The notes under the pieces were generated by a model. The model was not told where the DNA came from. It made no database searches and was given only the letters and a program-made list of their open reading frames with translations. A stretch of 38,600 nt of DNA, taken from contig PLYJ01000102.1 in the NCBI GenBank assembly GCA_003151745.1, forward strand, positions 1 through 38,600, given 5' to 3'. This document shows, one piece after another, positions 1 to 7,641 of the stretch (position 1 is the first letter of the stretch; each line of letters begins with the position of its first letter). The position numbers and the translations under genes are program-made. Source of the DNA: Bacteroidota bacterium (lineage in GTDB: Bacteria; Bacteroidota; Bacteroidia; AKYH767-A; 2013-40CM-41-45).

Positions 1-158
1 CAAGCTATTTCAGGAAGGGACAACTACGCTATAGGTTCAGGTAACAACAATGCGATTACAGGTAACCACCATTTAGGTTCAGGTAACTACAACGTGATTA
101 CCTGTAACTACGATGTGATTACCTGTAATCACCATGTAGTTACAGGTAATTTTTACCT
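1..158. repeat. 21-bp-period degenerate tandem array (left edge cut)
   Basis: The TA step of a GGTAAC/TGTAAC/GGTAAT motif falls at 42, 63, 84, 105, 126 and 147, exactly 21 bp apart. Units look like AGGTAACTACAACGTGATTAC. Arms are partly self-complementary: GTGATTAC at unit ends faces GTAATCAC in the following unit (around 113-133), a perfect 8-bp dyad. A more degenerate unit lies before position 42, so the array probably continues left of the window. The sequence differs from the arrays at 19034-19264 and 37908-38130, but the period is identical. No cas genes and no unique spacers are seen, so this is not a CRISPR. Function unknown. Confidence 0.8.
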
Positions 159-646
159 TGTTTCATACAATTTGTATCAAAAAACGCATACACCCGATTC
201 AATGACTTAAAATTAAGTTGCTAATTTGATGAAATTGCAAAACTTGTAGGTGGTTTGAAGTTGATTAGCTTATTTGAAAAATGGTTAACTTTAGCTTTAA
301 AAATATCTTAGATTTGTGAGCATTACCAATGCAAAGCGCAGAAATCAGTAGCCGTAGGTGTGGATAATTTCTATATTTGTCTTATTGCATAGTGATTGAA
401 TTTTCGAAAGTGCGATAGCAAATGCTGTAAACAATTACTTTTGCGACTGTGCAAGATTCAGTACTAGCAAGAATTCAGTACTGGTATAAGGCCAATTGCA
501 ACGGTGATTGATTTAGCCGAAATGTTTGGAATTACTCTAATTGCAAAGGAATAATAAAATTGACAGCACTGCTTCGTATTGAAAAAACTAACCTGATGTA
601 GAGCCGGGGCTTGCCATGTTTTTCTTTGAAGGAAAAGAAAAGAAAC
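159..646. other. Gene-free stretch between repeat array and gatA promoter
   Basis: No intact gene is visible. The only protein-like signal is a short open stretch at 468-551, listed separately. The rest is AT-rich without convincing structure. Confidence 0.5.
468..551 (+). pseudogene. Possible remnant of an XRE-type HTH regulator C-terminus
   Basis: A short open stretch bounded by stops reads roughly QEFSTGIRPIATVIDLAEM followed by FGITLIAKE. This resembles the end of small XRE/HTH regulators and antitoxins, where a phrase like 'tvidLAemfGitl' closes the domain. No start codon or N-terminal part in the same frame was found upstream. This is inference from a brief resemblance and could be chance. 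Confidence 0.2.
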
Positions 647-654
647 TATTTTTG
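625..654 (+). promoter_or_regulatory. Bacteroidota-type promoter upstream of gatA
   Basis: A -33 box TTTG at 625-628 and a -7 box TATTTTTG (consensus TAnnTTTG) at 647-654 are separated by 18 nt. The leader to the gatA start would be about 70 nt. Confidence 0.5.
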
Positions 655-730
655 CTCGCCAAATAATTATTCACTGACTCTTTTATCAAAATGGAAATAT
701 ATTTAACAGTTATACGTTATTCATCATAGT

Positions 731-2170
731 TTGAGAACCTATTCCGCCATATCGCAGATTCAAAACGATCTTCAGAAAAAGAAGATTACCGTGAAAGCAT
801 TAGTAGAAGATTACTTGCGGAAGATTGAATTAAACAAACACCTCAACGCTTTTCTCGAAGTGTATGCTGATGAAGCATTGCAGCGCGCCGAAGTGATTGA
901 TAAGAAAATTGCTGACGGAACATCAGGCAGGCTTGCCGGACTGGTGATTGCGCTCAAAGACAACATTTGTTACAAGGGACATAAGGTTTCCGCTTCGTCA
1001 AAAATATTAGCGGGCTTCACATCTATATATTCTTCAACCGTTACAGAGCGATTACTAAACGAAGATGCCGTTATCATAGGCCGCTGCAACTGCGATGAGT
1101 TTGCTATGGGCAGCTCAAACGAAAACTCCGCTTATGGCAATGTGCTTAATGCAATAGATAATAGCCGCGTTCCCGGCGGATCGTCAGGAGGCAGCACGGT
1201 GGCGGTGCAGGCCGGTTTGTGTCATGCCGCGCTTGGAAGCGACACGGGTGGTTCCATTCGTCAGCCTGCATCTTTCTGCGGAGTCATCGGCTTCAAACCA
1301 ACGTATGGCAGAGTGTCCCGTTATGGATTGGTTGCTTATGCGTCTTCCCTGGATCAGATTGGACCGCTTACTAAATCTGTGGAGGATACTGCATTGCTTA
1401 CAGAAGTGATGTCGGGCATGGATGAGTACGACAGCACCTTGTCAACCAAACCCGCTCCTGTTTTTTCAAAATTTTCTGGGGGAAAAAAGACAGTACGAAT
1501 TGCATATATAAAGGACTGCCTCGAAAACCCTGGTCTCGATCCTGAAATAATAGCAAGGATGGAGGAAATAATAGCAGACCTTCGCAAAGATGGCAATACC
1601 GTGGAAGCGGTTGATTTTCCTTATCTCGATTATATGGTGCCTGCTTATTATGTGATTACAACGGCCGAAGCATCCAGCAATCTATCTCGCTTCGGAGGCA
1701 TACTGTATGGACACCGAAGCAAGAATGCAACGGACATTGACAGCACGTATATTAAATCACGCACAGAAGGTTTCGGTACGGAAGTGAAGCGGAGGATTAT
1801 GCTTGGAACATTTGTGCTGAGCGCCGGTTACTATGACACCTATTATGCAAGGGCGCAAAAGGTGAGAAGAATATTGAGGGATAAGACGACAGCGATTTTT
1901 GAAAAGTATGATTTCATACTGCTTCCTACCACTCCTAAAACAGCATTTAAGTTTGGAGCAAACCAGGATCCTATAAGCATGTATTTGGAAGATATCTTCA
2001 CAGTGCAGGCGCCGCTTACAGGAATGCCTGCCATTTCTTTGCCGCTGGGTAAGCATAGCAACGGGTTGCCTTTTGGCGTGCAATTGATGGCGAATAAATT
2101 TGAAGAAAGCGCATTATTTGAGTTTTCTAATGAATTATGCAAGAAATACGGCCTTTTTGCTCAATCATAA
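731..2170 (+). CDS. gatA: Asp-tRNA(Asn)/Glu-tRNA(Gln) amidotransferase subunit A
   Basis: This is the amidase subunit of the GatCAB complex, which releases ammonia from glutamine for transamidation of mischarged Glu-tRNA(Gln) or Asp-tRNA(Asn) in the cytoplasm. The 479 aa are full length for the family. The amidase-signature triad is visible as K76 (ALKDN), S151 in PGGSSGGS and S175 in DTGGSIRQPAS, with the FKPTYGRVSRYG segment after it. The start is TTG at 731: an ATG at 691 is in another frame and hits TAG at 727, no in-frame ATG precedes, and the N-terminus MRTYSAISQIQ fits the family. gatB and gatC are not in the window, so the complex is encoded at scattered loci. A promoter-like pair lies at 625-654. 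Confidence 0.96.
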   Translation: MRTYSAISQIQNDLQKKKITVKALVEDYLRKIELNKHLNAFLEVYADEALQRAEVIDKKIADGTSGRLAGLVIALKDNICYKGHKVSASSKILAGFTSIYSSTVTERLLNEDAVIIGRCNCDEFAMGSSNENSAYGNVLNAIDNSRVPGGSSGGSTVAVQAGLCHAALGSDTGGSIRQPASFCGVIGFKPTYGRVSRYGLVAYASSLDQIGPLTKSVEDTALLTEVMSGMDEYDSTLSTKPAPVFSKFSGGKKTVRIAYIKDCLENPGLDPEIIARMEEIIADLRKDGNTVEAVDFPYLDYMVPAYYVITTAEASSNLSRFGGILYGHRSKNATDIDSTYIKSRTEGFGTEVKRRIMLGTFVLSAGYYDTYYARAQKVRRILRDKTTAIFEKYDFILLPTTPKTAFKFGANQDPISMYLEDIFTVQAPLTGMPAISLPLGKHSNGLPFGVQLMANKFEESALFEFSNELCKKYGLFAQS

Positions 2171-2225
2171 TCTATTCTTCATCGTATTACTTTAAAACAT
2201 GTTTATATTAGCGCACTTGCAGAAT

Positions 2226-2266
2226 AAGTAACTAAGGTAAATAGGGGGATTGAGGTAATTAAGGTG
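2226..2266. repeat. 9-nt-period short-word repeat (one arm)
   Basis: Words such as AGGTAAATA, GGGGGATTG and AGGTAATTA follow each other at 9-nt spacing in the gap after gatA. The same word family recurs as a two-armed dyad at 22157-22230. No clear second arm is seen here. Confidence 0.5.
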
Positions 2267-2313
2267 TGTCATTGTATTTACACCAGTACCCAAATCGAAT
2301 GAAGAATTGCTCT

Positions 2314-2347
2314 GTTCGTATATTCGTAAAAATTCGTAATTCGTAGA
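2314..2347. repeat. TTCGTA short-word repeat (one arm)
   Basis: Four copies of TTCGTA are spaced about 8-9 nt apart just before the LysM protein gene. The same word builds the full dyads at 6585-6667 and 20636-20715. Confidence 0.55.
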
Positions 2348-2361
2348 TAATATACCAGGTG

Positions 2362-3963
2362 ATGAGAAATAAACTGTTGTTGCTATCATTCGTATTGGTA
2401 CTCAGCTCCGGATTTGTGTATTCACAGGATACGTTGAAGAATCCTGTTACCGCTGTTCCGCAAGGCAGCTATGACCCTATTGCTGCTGCACTCGACAGCC
2501 TTGTCAATCTTAACTACATCCAAAATCTCAACTTTGGTTCTGAGCAGTCCAACAATAATTATAAACCATACGAGATTCCGTCTTACAGCGATGATGTGTA
2601 TAGCAAACGGATGGCTAAAATTCAAACACCCATTCCGCTTATTTACAACCAACAGGTAAGAGAATATATTGATCTGTATGCCGTGAGAAAACGGGAACTG
2701 ATGGAACGGGTAATGGGATTAGGCAGCCTTTATTTTCCACTCTTTGAACAAACACTTGACCAGCAGGGCTTGCCGCTTGAGCTTAAATATCTTGCTATTG
2801 TAGAATCGGCCTTAAATCCGACAGCGAAATCCCGTTGCGGTGCATCCGGACTTTGGCAGTTTATGCTGAACACAGGCAAGATGTATAACTTAAAGGTCAC
2901 TTCATTCACTGACGACCGCCGTGATCCGATCAAAGCTACCAATGCCGCCTGCCAGTATTTTAAGGATATGTATGATATATATCATGACTGGCTGCTGGTT
3001 ATTGCTTCTTACAATTGCGGCGCGGGAAGCGTAAATAAAGCCATTGCACGTTCAGGAGGTAAAAAGACATTTTGGGAAATAAGCCCGTATCTGCCAAGGG
3101 AAACCCGCGGTTACGTGCCTGCATTTATTGCAGTTACTTACGTAATGAACTATTTGAATGAGCATAATTTAGTTGCTGTGCCGCCTGTGATAAGCTTCTT
3201 TGAAGCCGATACAGTGTTAGTTGACCAGCGTATCTCGTTGGGTGAAATTGCTTCTGCCATCAATGTGCCCGAAGAATTGCTTTGTTACCTCAACCCTGTT
3301 TATAAGAAAGGCATCATTCCTGAAACGGATGAATCGCAGGTGCTTCGACTCCCATCTAATAAGGTGGCAACCTATATTGCTAACGTTGATAATTTATTTA
3401 AGTCTGATCTTAACAATTCAAATACGCTGCTCACCAATGCTGACGGTACACCTATGGATCCTGTTGATGTGGTTTACAAATCGGTTAAGCATTATCATGT
3501 GGTGAAAAAAGGAGAAAACATTTATTCTATTGCTAACAAATTCAGTTGCTCCGCAGGCGAAATTAAACAGTGGAATAAATTGAAAGGCGGCAAACTTTAC
3601 AAGGGACAAAAGTTACTGGTGTATGTGAACACGCGGCAAAAAGCAGAAGTAAAAAAGGACAAGACTACAGGTTCAGTAGTGAACAAAAATAGTGTAAAGG
3701 GAAAGAATAATAAAGCAAGTACTGTTCAGACAATACCGAACACAACTTCTAAGAATACTTCCACTTCTTCTCTTAATGAATCAAAAAGTAAAATTATAGG
3801 AAAAGACACTATCATCTATCATATTGTTCAGCCCGGTGACACTTTGTGGAGCATAGCCCATCATTACGATGGTGCAACGGTAGAAGAATTAAAATCGCTG
3901 AATCACCTTGGTTCAGGCGCACTCAAGCCCGGCACCAGGCTAAAAGTAAGAATAGCAGCTTAG
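2362..3963 (+). CDS. LysM-containing membrane-bound lytic murein transglycosylase (MltD-like)
   Basis: Predicted exported enzyme that cleaves the glycan strands of peptidoglycan, with two LysM modules binding it. Counting from the GTG at 2359 (534 aa): signal peptide 2-23 (LLLLSFVLVLSS, cleavage near YSQ-D), SLT/GH23-type catalytic domain about 125-245 with catalytic Glu149 in AIVESALNPTAKS followed by GASGLWQFM and IASYNCGAGSV, a linker domain, LysM1 about 379-423 (YHVVKKGENIYSIA), a Thr/Ser/Lys-rich linker, and LysM2 about 487-532 (YHIVQPGDTLWSIA). ATG 2362 is preferred to the adjoining GTG 2359 because it begins a standard signal peptide. Architecture matches MltD; the exact gene name is not certain. 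Confidence 0.93.
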   Translation: MRNKLLLLSFVLVLSSGFVYSQDTLKNPVTAVPQGSYDPIAAALDSLVNLNYIQNLNFGSEQSNNNYKPYEIPSYSDDVYSKRMAKIQTPIPLIYNQQVREYIDLYAVRKRELMERVMGLGSLYFPLFEQTLDQQGLPLELKYLAIVESALNPTAKSRCGASGLWQFMLNTGKMYNLKVTSFTDDRRDPIKATNAACQYFKDMYDIYHDWLLVIASYNCGAGSVNKAIARSGGKKTFWEISPYLPRETRGYVPAFIAVTYVMNYLNEHNLVAVPPVISFFEADTVLVDQRISLGEIASAINVPEELLCYLNPVYKKGIIPETDESQVLRLPSNKVATYIANVDNLFKSDLNNSNTLLTNADGTPMDPVDVVYKSVKHYHVVKKGENIYSIANKFSCSAGEIKQWNKLKGGKLYKGQKLLVYVNTRQKAEVKKDKTTGSVVNKNSVKGKNNKASTVQTIPNTTSKNTSTSSLNESKSKIIGKDTIIYHIVQPGDTLWSIAHHYDGATVEELKSLNHLGSGALKPGTRLKVRIAA

Positions 3964-3991
3964 GGGCGTACCCCATATTGCCAAATTAAAT

Positions 3992-4047
3992 ATACAAGTT
4001 ATAAGGTATGCGGTTTTCCAGCCTGCGTATAACTAATAACGTATAAC
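3992..4047. repeat. Intergenic dyad of 7-nt words (GTATAAC family)
   Basis: Left arm words ATACAAG, TTATAAG, GTATGCG and right arm words GTATAAC, TAATAAC, GTATAAC run at 7-nt period around the apex TTTTCCAG, giving an imperfect hairpin. It lies between the transglycosylase and the T9SS protein. A GGGG/CCCC mini-hairpin sits just before it at 3963-3974. The same word family is at 12484-12551. Confidence 0.65.
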
Positions 4048-4073
4048 TGCTTAATAAACGGGAATATTTTTTC

Positions 4074-4081
4074 TACTTTTG
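4074..4081 (+). promoter_or_regulatory. -7 promoter box for the T9SS cargo gene
   Basis: TACTTTTG matches TAnnTTTG 31 nt before the ATG at 4113. No clear -33 TTTG is seen. Confidence 0.4.
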
Positions 4082-4112
4082 TTTTCTCAAATTAATTAAA
4101 AGCAAAATTCAA

Positions 4113-5018
4113 ATGAAAAAATATTTCTACTTATTTATTTTCGTATTGGCTGCGGTTTCGGGTAAAGCGCAAATAGTAAACAACCAGTTTGAGAACTGGA
4201 CAAATGTTGGAGCCTACGATTCTTTGAATCATTGGTCAACGGATGATTTTCTCGTTTCTACCTGTGCACAAAAAAACTCCGTTAACCCTCAATCAGGCAG
4301 TGCTTCACTGCTACTAACGACTTCCTTATATGTAAATGGTGTATATGTAGCTCTTCCGGGAGCGGCTTCAACAGGAGGATTTGCAGTGAATGGTGTTTCA
4401 GTTGATTTATCCAAAGGAGGTCAACCTGACACAGTAAACCATACCTATCTTAAAGGATATTATAAGTTTGCTCCTGTAGGTTCTGATACCGGCTCTATTG
4501 AAGTAGTTCTTTACAAGAGAAACGGAGCTAACCGTGATACTATTGCATCCGGCATCATGCTTCTTACAGCTGCTGCCTCTTCTTACACTGTCTTTAGCGT
4601 TCCTCTGAACTATATCAGGCCCGGCACATCTGATTCTTCCATTGTTTATTTTCAATCAAGCGGAAGAACTGTATCAGGCCTGTTTAATACGGGAACTATT
4701 GGAAGCACACTGTATATAGACAGTGTTTACTTCGACGGCATAACAGGCATCAATGAATTACCGTCAAATCTTGTTTCTATCAATGTCTTTCCTAATCCCG
4801 CTTCCAATATCCTCACGATTGAATCAAAATGGAAAACTCCTGTGAAGATCACTATTTCTATGCTCGACATGAATGGAAAGCTTTTACAAAGCATACCGAT
4901 GACTGATAACAAACAACGAATTGATATCAGCGCTCTTGCTAATGGCAATTATTTTTATGAGCTGATGGATGAAAGAGGAACGAAACTGTATTCGGGAAAG
5001 TTTTCTGTCAGTCATTAA
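4113..5018 (+). CDS. Secreted protein with type A T9SS C-terminal sorting domain
   Basis: 301 aa. Residues 1-19 are a Sec signal peptide (YFYLFIFVLAAVSGKAQ). The middle, starting NNQFENWTNVGAYDSLNHW, resembles the beta-sandwich (PCMD/carbohydrate-binding-like) domains often found in Bacteroidota surface proteins; this assignment is tentative. The last ~80 residues are a typical type IX secretion 'Por tail': VFPNPASNILTIES, MLDMNGKLLQS, IDISALANGNYFYEL, and a terminal GKFSVSH-like strand. It is therefore predicted to cross the outer membrane through T9SS and be released or attached at the surface. No enzymatic motif is recognised. A hairpin plus T-run at 5045-5067 follows the stop. Confidence 0.88.
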   Translation: MKKYFYLFIFVLAAVSGKAQIVNNQFENWTNVGAYDSLNHWSTDDFLVSTCAQKNSVNPQSGSASLLLTTSLYVNGVYVALPGAASTGGFAVNGVSVDLSKGGQPDTVNHTYLKGYYKFAPVGSDTGSIEVVLYKRNGANRDTIASGIMLLTAAASSYTVFSVPLNYIRPGTSDSSIVYFQSSGRTVSGLFNTGTIGSTLYIDSVYFDGITGINELPSNLVSINVFPNPASNILTIESKWKTPVKITISMLDMNGKLLQSIPMTDNKQRIDISALANGNYFYELMDERGTKLYSGKFSVSH

Positions 5019-5042
5019 TCAACAATAAGCGGTTGAAGAAAA

Positions 5043-5067
5043 CTCATCTTTTTCGGTGAGGTTTTTT
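5043..5067 (+). terminator. Rho-independent terminator
   Basis: Stem CTCATC/GGTGAG (one wobble pair) around TTTTTC, followed by GTTTTTTATT, 25 nt after the T9SS gene stop. Confidence 0.6.
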
Positions 5068-5083
5068 ATTGAAAGCCTGGACA

Positions 5084-5431
5084 ATGAATATTGAAATGCT
5101 TCGCAATTACTGTATCGCCAAGAAAGCAGTAAAAGAAACTTTCCCTTTTGGTGAAGATACCCTCGTTTTTAAAGTGTTAGACAAAATGTTTGCGCTTGCT
5201 TCACTAAGTAACCCTGATAGTGTAAATTTGAAATGTGATCCCGAGAAAGCCATTGAGTTGAGGGAACGGTATGAATGCGTGCAGCCCGGTTACCACATGA
5301 ACAAAAAACATTGGAACACCGTTTACTTTGGCGGTTCAGTAAATGATAAGCTGATCTGCGAATGGATTGATCATTCATATAACATGGTAGTCAAAGGAAT
5401 GAATAAAAAAGAGCAGGCATTGCTGAAATAA
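5084..5431 (+). CDS. MmcQ/YjbR family protein
   Basis: About 115 aa, the usual size of the YjbR/MmcQ (CyaY-like fold) family, which is described as DNA-binding but has no settled role. Recognisable family features: N-terminal MNIEMLRNYC, AVKETFPFGEDTLVFKV, ASLSNPDSVNLKC, the glycine/histidine segment QPGYHMNKKHWNTV, and the C-terminal IDHSYNMVVKGMNKKEQ. An open frame begins upstream at TTG 5069, but that codon sits against the terminator T-run at 5061-5067, and family members begin at the ATG used here. It stands alone, followed by a dyad repeat and a convergent gene. Confidence 0.88.
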   Translation: MNIEMLRNYCIAKKAVKETFPFGEDTLVFKVLDKMFALASLSNPDSVNLKCDPEKAIELRERYECVQPGYHMNKKHWNTVYFGGSVNDKLICEWIDHSYNMVVKGMNKKEQALLK

Positions 5432-5512
5432 GGAAATATTGTAATAAGGATATAAGGCGATAGGATGCGTGTTCTCCCAATTTCCTAATACCCTTATTCC
5501 CTATATTTTTTA
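5431..5512. repeat. Intergenic dyad of 8-nt words (AATAAGGA family)
   Basis: Left arm words AATAAGGA, AATATTGT, AATAAGGA, TATAAGGC and right arm (read on minus) ATATAGGG, AATAAGGG, TATTAGGA, AATTGGGA run at 8-nt period. It lies between convergent genes, where it may act as a bidirectional terminator. Confidence 0.6.
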
Positions 5513-5531
5513 AATGGAGGAATTTATCCCG

Positions 5532-5843
5532 TTATCTCCTTGCCCAATGTCCGCGAATCCATTTTGATCCGCCGCCTGCATCCACCCAATGTCCGAGCAC
5601 CCATACATTTCCTCTCCTTGGATGAACCCAATAGCCTTCTCTCCATATATAACGGTGCTCCCGTCTGCTCCAGCGCCATTCTCCGTCAACCCATATAAAC
5701 TCAGGGCCGGGGGCGCGAGGCCTTTCTACCACTACTACAGGTCGCTCAGGCCTTACCGTAACAATAAATTGTGCATTGCTTTACAAAGAGCCAAGCATCG
5801 TCAACCCTGCGATAAATGCCATTAAAATTATTGATTTTTTCAT
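5532..5843 (-). pseudogene. YXWGXW-repeat exported protein interrupted by an in-frame TAA
   Basis: From ATG at 5843 the minus strand encodes a signal-peptide-like start (MKKSIILMAFIAGLTMLGSL), then TAA at 5783-5781 as codon 21, then in the same frame SNAQFIVTVRPERPVVVVE and a W-rich body with repeated W-x-x-G-x-W units (FIWVDGEWRW, YIWREGYWVH, VWVLGHWVD, KWIRGHWARR). The body is typical of YXWGXW proteins, small exported proteins of unknown function in Bacteroidota. Frame is continuous on both sides, so one base (for example TTA to TAA) accounts for the break. Translation starting at GTG 5732 would lack a signal peptide. Either a recent nonsense mutation, a base-call error, or readthrough. 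Confidence 0.75.
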
Positions 5844-5929
5844 TTTTCTATGATTAAATGTATATGTTTTTATCCACATGCAAATAAGATGCCGAAATAG
5901 ACTAACGGTTTAATGGATGGCTTAAAATT

Positions 5930-5937
5930 TACCTTTG
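5930..5937 (+). promoter_or_regulatory. -7 promoter box for the DUF502 gene
   Basis: TACCTTTG matches TAnnTTTG; an approximate TTTA -33 lies about 18 nt upstream (5908-5911). Directly downstream, in the predicted leader, is a perfect 6-bp hairpin CCCGCA-TG-TGCGGG at 5942-5955, ahead of the ATG at 5973. Confidence 0.55.
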
Positions 5938-5972
5938 CATCCCCGCATGTGCGGGTTTAAAACTAAATCATC

Positions 5973-6578
5973 ATGAGCTTTAGCTTTCGTAATGGATTCA
6001 AAAACGTCCTGAATCATTTCCTGCAGGGGTTGCTTTTCACGGTTCCCATTTTAGTTACTTTCTATGTGTTGTTCAATGCCATCATTTGGATTGACGGGCT
6101 GCTTCCTTTTCAGGTGCCTGTCCATATTCCCGGATTTCCGAAAGCGTCAATTCCTGGTCTTGGTTTATTAGTAATTTTTGTTGCAGTCAGTATCATAGGC
6201 TATCTCGGGGCAAAATATTTTCGTAATCCGTTCTTTCAATATTTCGAACGCCTCATTGAGCGAGCACCTTTAACGAAGGTTATATACTCTTCAGTAAAGG
6301 ACCTGATATCGGCTTTCGTTGGGGAGAAGAAACGCTTCAACCATCCTGTGTTAGTAACCATTGAGCGCAACTCTCATATTCAACGAATCGGTTTTATTAC
6401 GAACGATGATTTGAAGAGCTTCGGCTTAGGTCCGGAAATGGTTGCGGTTTATATACCTTTCTCCTATAGCTTTACCGGGGAGCTTGTCATTGTGCCGAGA
6501 GAAAATATTAAACCTATTGATGCATCAGGCACAAATATGATGAAGTTTATTATCTCCGGCGGAGTGACGGGCATATAA
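5973..6578 (+). CDS. DUF502 family inner-membrane protein
   Basis: 201 aa. Two N-terminal membrane segments: about 15-37 (LQGLLFTVPILVTFYVLF) and about 65-84 (GLGLLVIFVAVSIIGYLG). They are followed by the family's conserved cytosolic part, IERAPLTKVIYSSVKDLI, then PEMVAVYIPFSYSFTGELV and a closing MKFIISGGV. DUF502 proteins are widespread and of unknown biochemical function. The gene has its own promoter and a leader hairpin, and is followed on the same strand by a dyad repeat and the K+ channel gene, so co-transcription with the channel is possible. Confidence 0.88.
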   Translation: MSFSFRNGFKNVLNHFLQGLLFTVPILVTFYVLFNAIIWIDGLLPFQVPVHIPGFPKASIPGLGLLVIFVAVSIIGYLGAKYFRNPFFQYFERLIERAPLTKVIYSSVKDLISAFVGEKKRFNHPVLVTIERNSHIQRIGFITNDDLKSFGLGPEMVAVYIPFSYSFTGELVIVPRENIKPIDASGTNMMKFIISGGVTGI

Positions 6579-6584
6579 ATTTGC

Positions 6585-6667
6585 ATTTACGAATACAAAT
6601 CTTTACGAATATACGAATCGGGCACTATTTGTACATTCGTACATTCGTATTTATTGGTATTAGTAGA
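6585..6667. repeat. Intergenic dyad of 8-nt words (ACGAAT/ATTCGT)
   Basis: Left arm ATTTACGA, ATACAAAT, CTTTACGA, ATATACGA and right arm ACATTCGT, ACATTCGT, ATTTATTG run at 8-nt period about the apex CGGGCACT. It is intercistronic between DUF502 and the K+ channel. Same word family as 20636-20715 and 2314-2347. Confidence 0.75.
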
Positions 6668-6684
6668 TATTATTTCGCACCATC

Positions 6685-7632
6685 ATGGCAATACTAAGAA
6701 AGATGAAAGCCCTGGAATCGAAAGAACTCGGCTTTGGCAATCGTGTTACTGAGCCTAACCAGCGGCTCATGAACCGTGATGGCACCTCCAATGTGCGCAG
6801 GAAGGGATTGTCGATATTGGAATCTATCAGTTTTTATCATTCGCTCATCACCATGTCGTGGGCACGTTTTAATTTGCTCGTGCTATCAGCTTATTTAGGG
6901 GTGAATGTATTATTTGCTTTTGCATATATGATTATCGGAACCGAACAGCTAAGCGGCATGATCGGCAACAGCACGGCAGACAGATTCTGGGAAGCATTTT
7001 TTTTTAGCGCCCAAACACTTACTACGGTTGGCTATGGCCGTGTGAATCCGGTGGGACACTTGGGTAGTTCAGTTGCAGCTATAGAATCTATGATGGGGTT
7101 GTTGGGATTTGCGCTTGCAACAGGGTTGCTGTATGGTCGTTTTTCAAGACCGGTGGCAAAGATTCTCTTTAGCCAAAACGCGCTCATTGCTCCTTATCGC
7201 GATGGCACTGCCCTCATGTTTCGCATTGCGAATAAAAAGAAAGGGGAATTTGCAGAGCCGGAAGCTACAGTTACCATTGCTTATGTTATAGAAGAAAACG
7301 GAAAGCAGGTTAGAAAATTTAATAATCTGAATCTTGAGATTTCTCACATCAATATCCTTACTGCCACCTGGACTATTGTGCATCCTATTGATGAGAACAG
7401 CCCGTTGATAGAATGGTCCCTGGATGATTTTGCCGGGAATCAAAGCGAGGTGCTTGTATTTCTGAAAGGGTATGATGAAACATTTGCCCAGACGGTGCAT
7501 TCACGTTTTTCTTACCGGCATCATGAAATTATATACGGCGCAAAGTTTAACAGCGCTGTTGATCCCGGCCCCGACGGCTCAACCATCGTGGCGCTTGACC
7601 ACATTAACGATTATGAAAAAGTTGCATTATAA
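6685..7632 (+). CDS. Inward-rectifier type K+ channel (KirBac-like)
   Basis: 315 aa, normal for bacterial Kir channels. Cytosolic N-terminus about 1-58, including the slide-helix region SFYHSLITMSWARF; outer helix about 62-85; pore helix and selectivity filter TLTTVGYGRVNP with TVGYG at 114-118; inner helix about 128-150 (AIESMMGLLGFALATGLLYGRFSRP); C-terminal immunoglobulin-like IRK domain 155-315 (LMFRIANKKKGEFAEPEATV, FLKGYDETFAQTVHSR, YRHHEIIYGAKF). Predicted tetrameric inner-membrane potassium channel. The M28 peptidase gene starts 9 nt after its stop, so the two are probably one operon. Confidence 0.95.
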   Translation: MAILRKMKALESKELGFGNRVTEPNQRLMNRDGTSNVRRKGLSILESISFYHSLITMSWARFNLLVLSAYLGVNVLFAFAYMIIGTEQLSGMIGNSTADRFWEAFFFSAQTLTTVGYGRVNPVGHLGSSVAAIESMMGLLGFALATGLLYGRFSRPVAKILFSQNALIAPYRDGTALMFRIANKKKGEFAEPEATVTIAYVIEENGKQVRKFNNLNLEISHINILTATWTIVHPIDENSPLIEWSLDDFAGNQSEVLVFLKGYDETFAQTVHSRFSYRHHEIIYGAKFNSAVDPGPDGSTIVALDHINDYEKVAL

Positions 7633-7641
7633 AAAACGATT

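Noticed and set aside
1-158. CRISPR array
   Set aside because: Continuous 21-bp units without unique spacers; no cas gene in the window.
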